Of a stretch of 7,871 nucleotides of DNA, positions 6,133 through 7,871 are shown in pieces. Each line of letters starts with the position of its first letter. The first letter of the stretch is position 1. The position numbers and the translations under genes are program-made. Origin of the DNA: Alistipes sp. (GTDB taxonomy: Bacteria > Bacteroidota > Bacteroidia > Bacteroidales > Rikenellaceae); NCBI GenBank assembly GCA_017501025.1, contig JAFVXS010000016.1, positions 1-7,871 on the forward strand, given 5' to 3'. The notes below the pieces were generated by a model. That model was not told the origin of the DNA and did not search any database. It saw only the letters and a list, made by a program, of their open reading frames with translations.

Positions 6133-7374
6133 CTACTCCTTAAACGAGTGAATAACTACGCCCGAACGCAATTTAGGTTCAAACCACGTCGTCTTTGGCG
6201 GCATAATATTTCCCGTATCGGCGATGTCTATGAGTTGCTGCATTGTCACAGGATAGAGTGCGAAAGCAACCTTCATTTCGCCACTATCGACACGCTCCTG
6301 CAATGCACCTAAACCACGAATACCACCTACAAAGTCGATTCGTTTGGATGTTCGCAAATCCTCGATACCCAGCACCTTATCGAGTACCAAATCGGACAGC
6401 ACGGTAACATCCAACACACCAATAGGGTCTGCATCGTTATATCGACCCTCGCGAGCTGTAAGGCTATACCAATCGCCCGACAAATACATCGCAAAGTTGT
6501 GCAACTTTGTCGGTTTATAAATCTCCTTACCCACCTTTTCGACCTCGAAATTCTCCTCCAATGCTGCCAAGAACTCCTCGTCGCTCAATCCGTTCAAATC
6601 CTTTACAACGCGGTTATAGTCGATAATTCGCAGGTGCGATGCAGGGAATGTAACAGCCAAGAAGTAACAATACTCCTCCTCGCCCGTATGGTTAGGATTT
6701 GCAGCCTTTCGCTCGGCTCCAACTCGTGCAGCAGCTGCTGTACGGTGGTGACCATCAGCCACATATAGAGCCTCAACCTCGGCAAATGCAGCGGTCAGAC
6801 GGGCAATATCTTCGTCCTGGTCGATAACCCACAACTTATGTCCAAAGCCATCGGCTGCCGTAAAGTCATATTCAGGTGCTGCGGCGATAACTTTTGCTAC
6901 TATTGCATCAATCTCCGCAGAATCGGGATAGGCGAAAAATACAGGTTCGATATTTGCCTGCTGACGACGAACGTGAATCATTCTATCCTCCTCCTTATCG
7001 GGACGAGTAAGTTCGTGTTTCTTGATTGCTCCTGCGAGATAATCTTCAAAGTGGCAGCACATTACGATACCATACTGCGTGCGACCATCCATCGTCTGGG
7101 CATAGACGTAGTAGCACTCCTTCGCATCCTGTCGCAACCACCCCTGCTGCTGCCAATGGTCGAAGTTCTCGACAGCTTTGGCATAAACCTCTTCGGAGTG
7201 TTCGTCGGCAATAGGTTCAAAATCAATTTCAGGTTTGATTATATGAAGGAGCGAACGCTCGGTAGCCTCACTCTTTGCCTCAACAGAGTTGAGTACATCG
7301 TATGGACGCGAAGCAACCTCCGCAGCAAACTCTTTCGGTGGGCGAATACCCTTGAATGGCTTAATTCTTACCAT
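6133..7374 (-). CDS. DUF1015 family protein of the serine-biosynthesis cluster
   Basis: This 413-residue soluble protein matches the full-length DUF1015 family, whose biochemical role is not firmly known to me. Family landmarks are the N-terminal IKPFKGIRP (4-12) and RPYDVLN (23-29), KHELTRPDKEEDR (119-131), a central ADGHHRTAAA (206-215) and the C-terminal MPPKTTWFEPKLRSG (391-405) ending in VVIHSF. The DGHHR signature, rich in residues able to act in catalysis, resembles motifs of the ParB/sulfiredoxin-fold free serine kinases (SerK, SbnI); this resemblance is from memory and unverified. The ATG at 7374 is 15 bp after the serA stop, and the gene is followed by the terminator at 6091-6123, so it is the last gene of the serA operon. 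A role in serine or phosphoserine metabolism is therefore inferred, not shown. Confidence 0.88.
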   Translation of the reverse strand: MVRIKPFKGIRPPKEFAAEVASRPYDVLNSVEAKSEATERSLLHIIKPEIDFEPIADEHSEEVYAKAVENFDHWQQQGWLRQDAKECYYVYAQTMDGRTQYGIVMCCHFEDYLAGAIKKHELTRPDKEEDRMIHVRRQQANIEPVFFAYPDSAEIDAIVAKVIAAAPEYDFTAADGFGHKLWVIDQDEDIARLTAAFAEVEALYVADGHHRTAAAARVGAERKAANPNHTGEEEYCYFLAVTFPASHLRIIDYNRVVKDLNGLSDEEFLAALEENFEVEKVGKEIYKPTKLHNFAMYLSGDWYSLTAREGRYNDADPIGVLDVTVLSDLVLDKVLGIEDLRTSKRIDFVGGIRGLGALQERVDSGEMKVAFALYPVTMQQLIDIADTGNIMPPKTTWFEPKLRSGVVIHSFKE

Positions 7375-7389
7375 AATATCGGACCTATT

Positions 7390-7871
7390 TTACTTATTTA
7401 CCTGAAAACGCACGTCACCCTCTTTGAAGTAGGCAACAATCTGACGAGCAGCCGCCAAACCTGCATTGATATTAGCCTCGGCAGTCTCGGCTCCCATCTT
7501 CTTTGGGGTTGCAAAGTATCTCTTACCAAACTCCTCGGCAAACTCTGTTGCCAAAGCGGGAGCAACATCGCTCACATAGCGTAAATCGGCACGCTCACGC
7601 ATTGCTCGTTGAAGCCCCTCTTCGTCGATAACCTCTTTACGGGCAGTATTGACCAACACAGCTCCCTTTGGCATTGACATCACCAAATCGTAACCGATAG
7701 ACTTTATGGTCTGCTCGACAGCCGGGATATGCAACGACAAGAAATCGGCGTGTGCATACAACTCCTCAACAGAATCAACAACACCGACACCATCTGCCTC
7801 GAAAATCGACTTATCCTTAATGAATGGGTCGTAAGCAATAACATCCATACCCAAAGCACGAGCTTTGCGAC
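7390..7871 (-). CDS. serA: D-3-phosphoglycerate dehydrogenase, 3' part (5' end outside window)
   Basis: The last 159 codons of SerA are present; the reading frame runs off the right edge. SerA oxidises 3-phosphoglycerate to 3-phosphohydroxypyruvate with NAD, the first step of serine synthesis. The visible part starts within the NAD-binding domain (KARALGMDVIAYDP, where the aspartate would hold the adenosine ribose), continues with LSLHIPAV, and has VNTARKEVIDEEGL with the substrate-binding arginine. The usual catalytic histidine (TPHxGAxT) is replaced: the sequence reads TPKKMGAETAEA, with lysines at 7498-7503. This is the lysine-type short PGDH (type III-K, as in Entamoeba histolytica). The protein ends shortly after (VRFQVNK), so there is no C-terminal ACT regulatory domain and no sign of serine feedback through one. 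serC would be expected upstream, outside the window. Confidence 0.93.
   Translation of the reverse strand, partial: RKARALGMDVIAYDPFIKDKSIFEADGVGVVDSVEELYAHADFLSLHIPAVEQTIKSIGYDLVMSMPKGAVLVNTARKEVIDEEGLQRAMRERADLRYVSDVAPALATEFAEEFGKRYFATPKKMGAETAEANINAGLAAARQIVAYFKEGDVRFQVNK

Noticed and set aside
6838..7584. 248-codon plus-strand open frame opposite the DUF1015 and serA genes
   Set aside because: It is antisense to two recognisable genes and crosses their boundary; no motif or plausible start context supports it.

Overview
The window looks like ordinary chromosome from a member of the Bacteroidales, possibly Alistipes-like (the genus is a guess from general sequence character). The support is the Bacteroidota-type promoter sequence (TAnnTTTG about 20 bp downstream of a TTG-type box) before rplM and before yicC, the absence of clear Shine-Dalgarno sequences, and protein variants typical of the group (the MDSLSYKTISAN start of L13, a SerA with lysines in place of the catalytic histidine, a DUF1015 gene beside serA). 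Every gene I accept is on the minus strand, so transcription runs from high to low coordinates.

Layout in transcription order. (1) About 7871-6133: the 3' part of serA, then a DUF1015 gene 15 bp downstream. Together they look like the tail of a serine-biosynthesis operon, closed by a strong intrinsic terminator at 6091-6123. (2) 5941-6090: a non-coding interval with five tandem copies of an 11-bp unit, a 19-bp palindrome and a promoter for the next operon. (3) 5940-1226: a tightly packed six-gene operon, yicC-gmk-nadD-ddl-DUF3109-M23/LysM peptidase, with gaps of 2-9 bp except for 62 bp before the DUF3109 gene. It combines RNA turnover (YicC), GMP phosphorylation (Gmk), NAD synthesis (NadD), peptidoglycan precursor synthesis (Ddl) and a secreted peptidoglycan hydrolase or hydrolase-like protein. 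A weaker terminator-like hairpin lies at 1162-1201. (4) 1161-923: an AT-rich interval carrying the rplM promoter and a small hairpin at the predicted 5' end of the mRNA. (5) 922-75: rplM and rpsI, 5 bp apart. rpsB would be expected next but would lie beyond the left edge.

I see no mobile element, CRISPR array, tRNA, rRNA, phage gene or defence system. The points of most interest are the DUF1015 gene and its link to serine metabolism, the tandem repeats and palindrome ahead of yicC, and the 5' hairpin of rplM. No clearly new system is visible.
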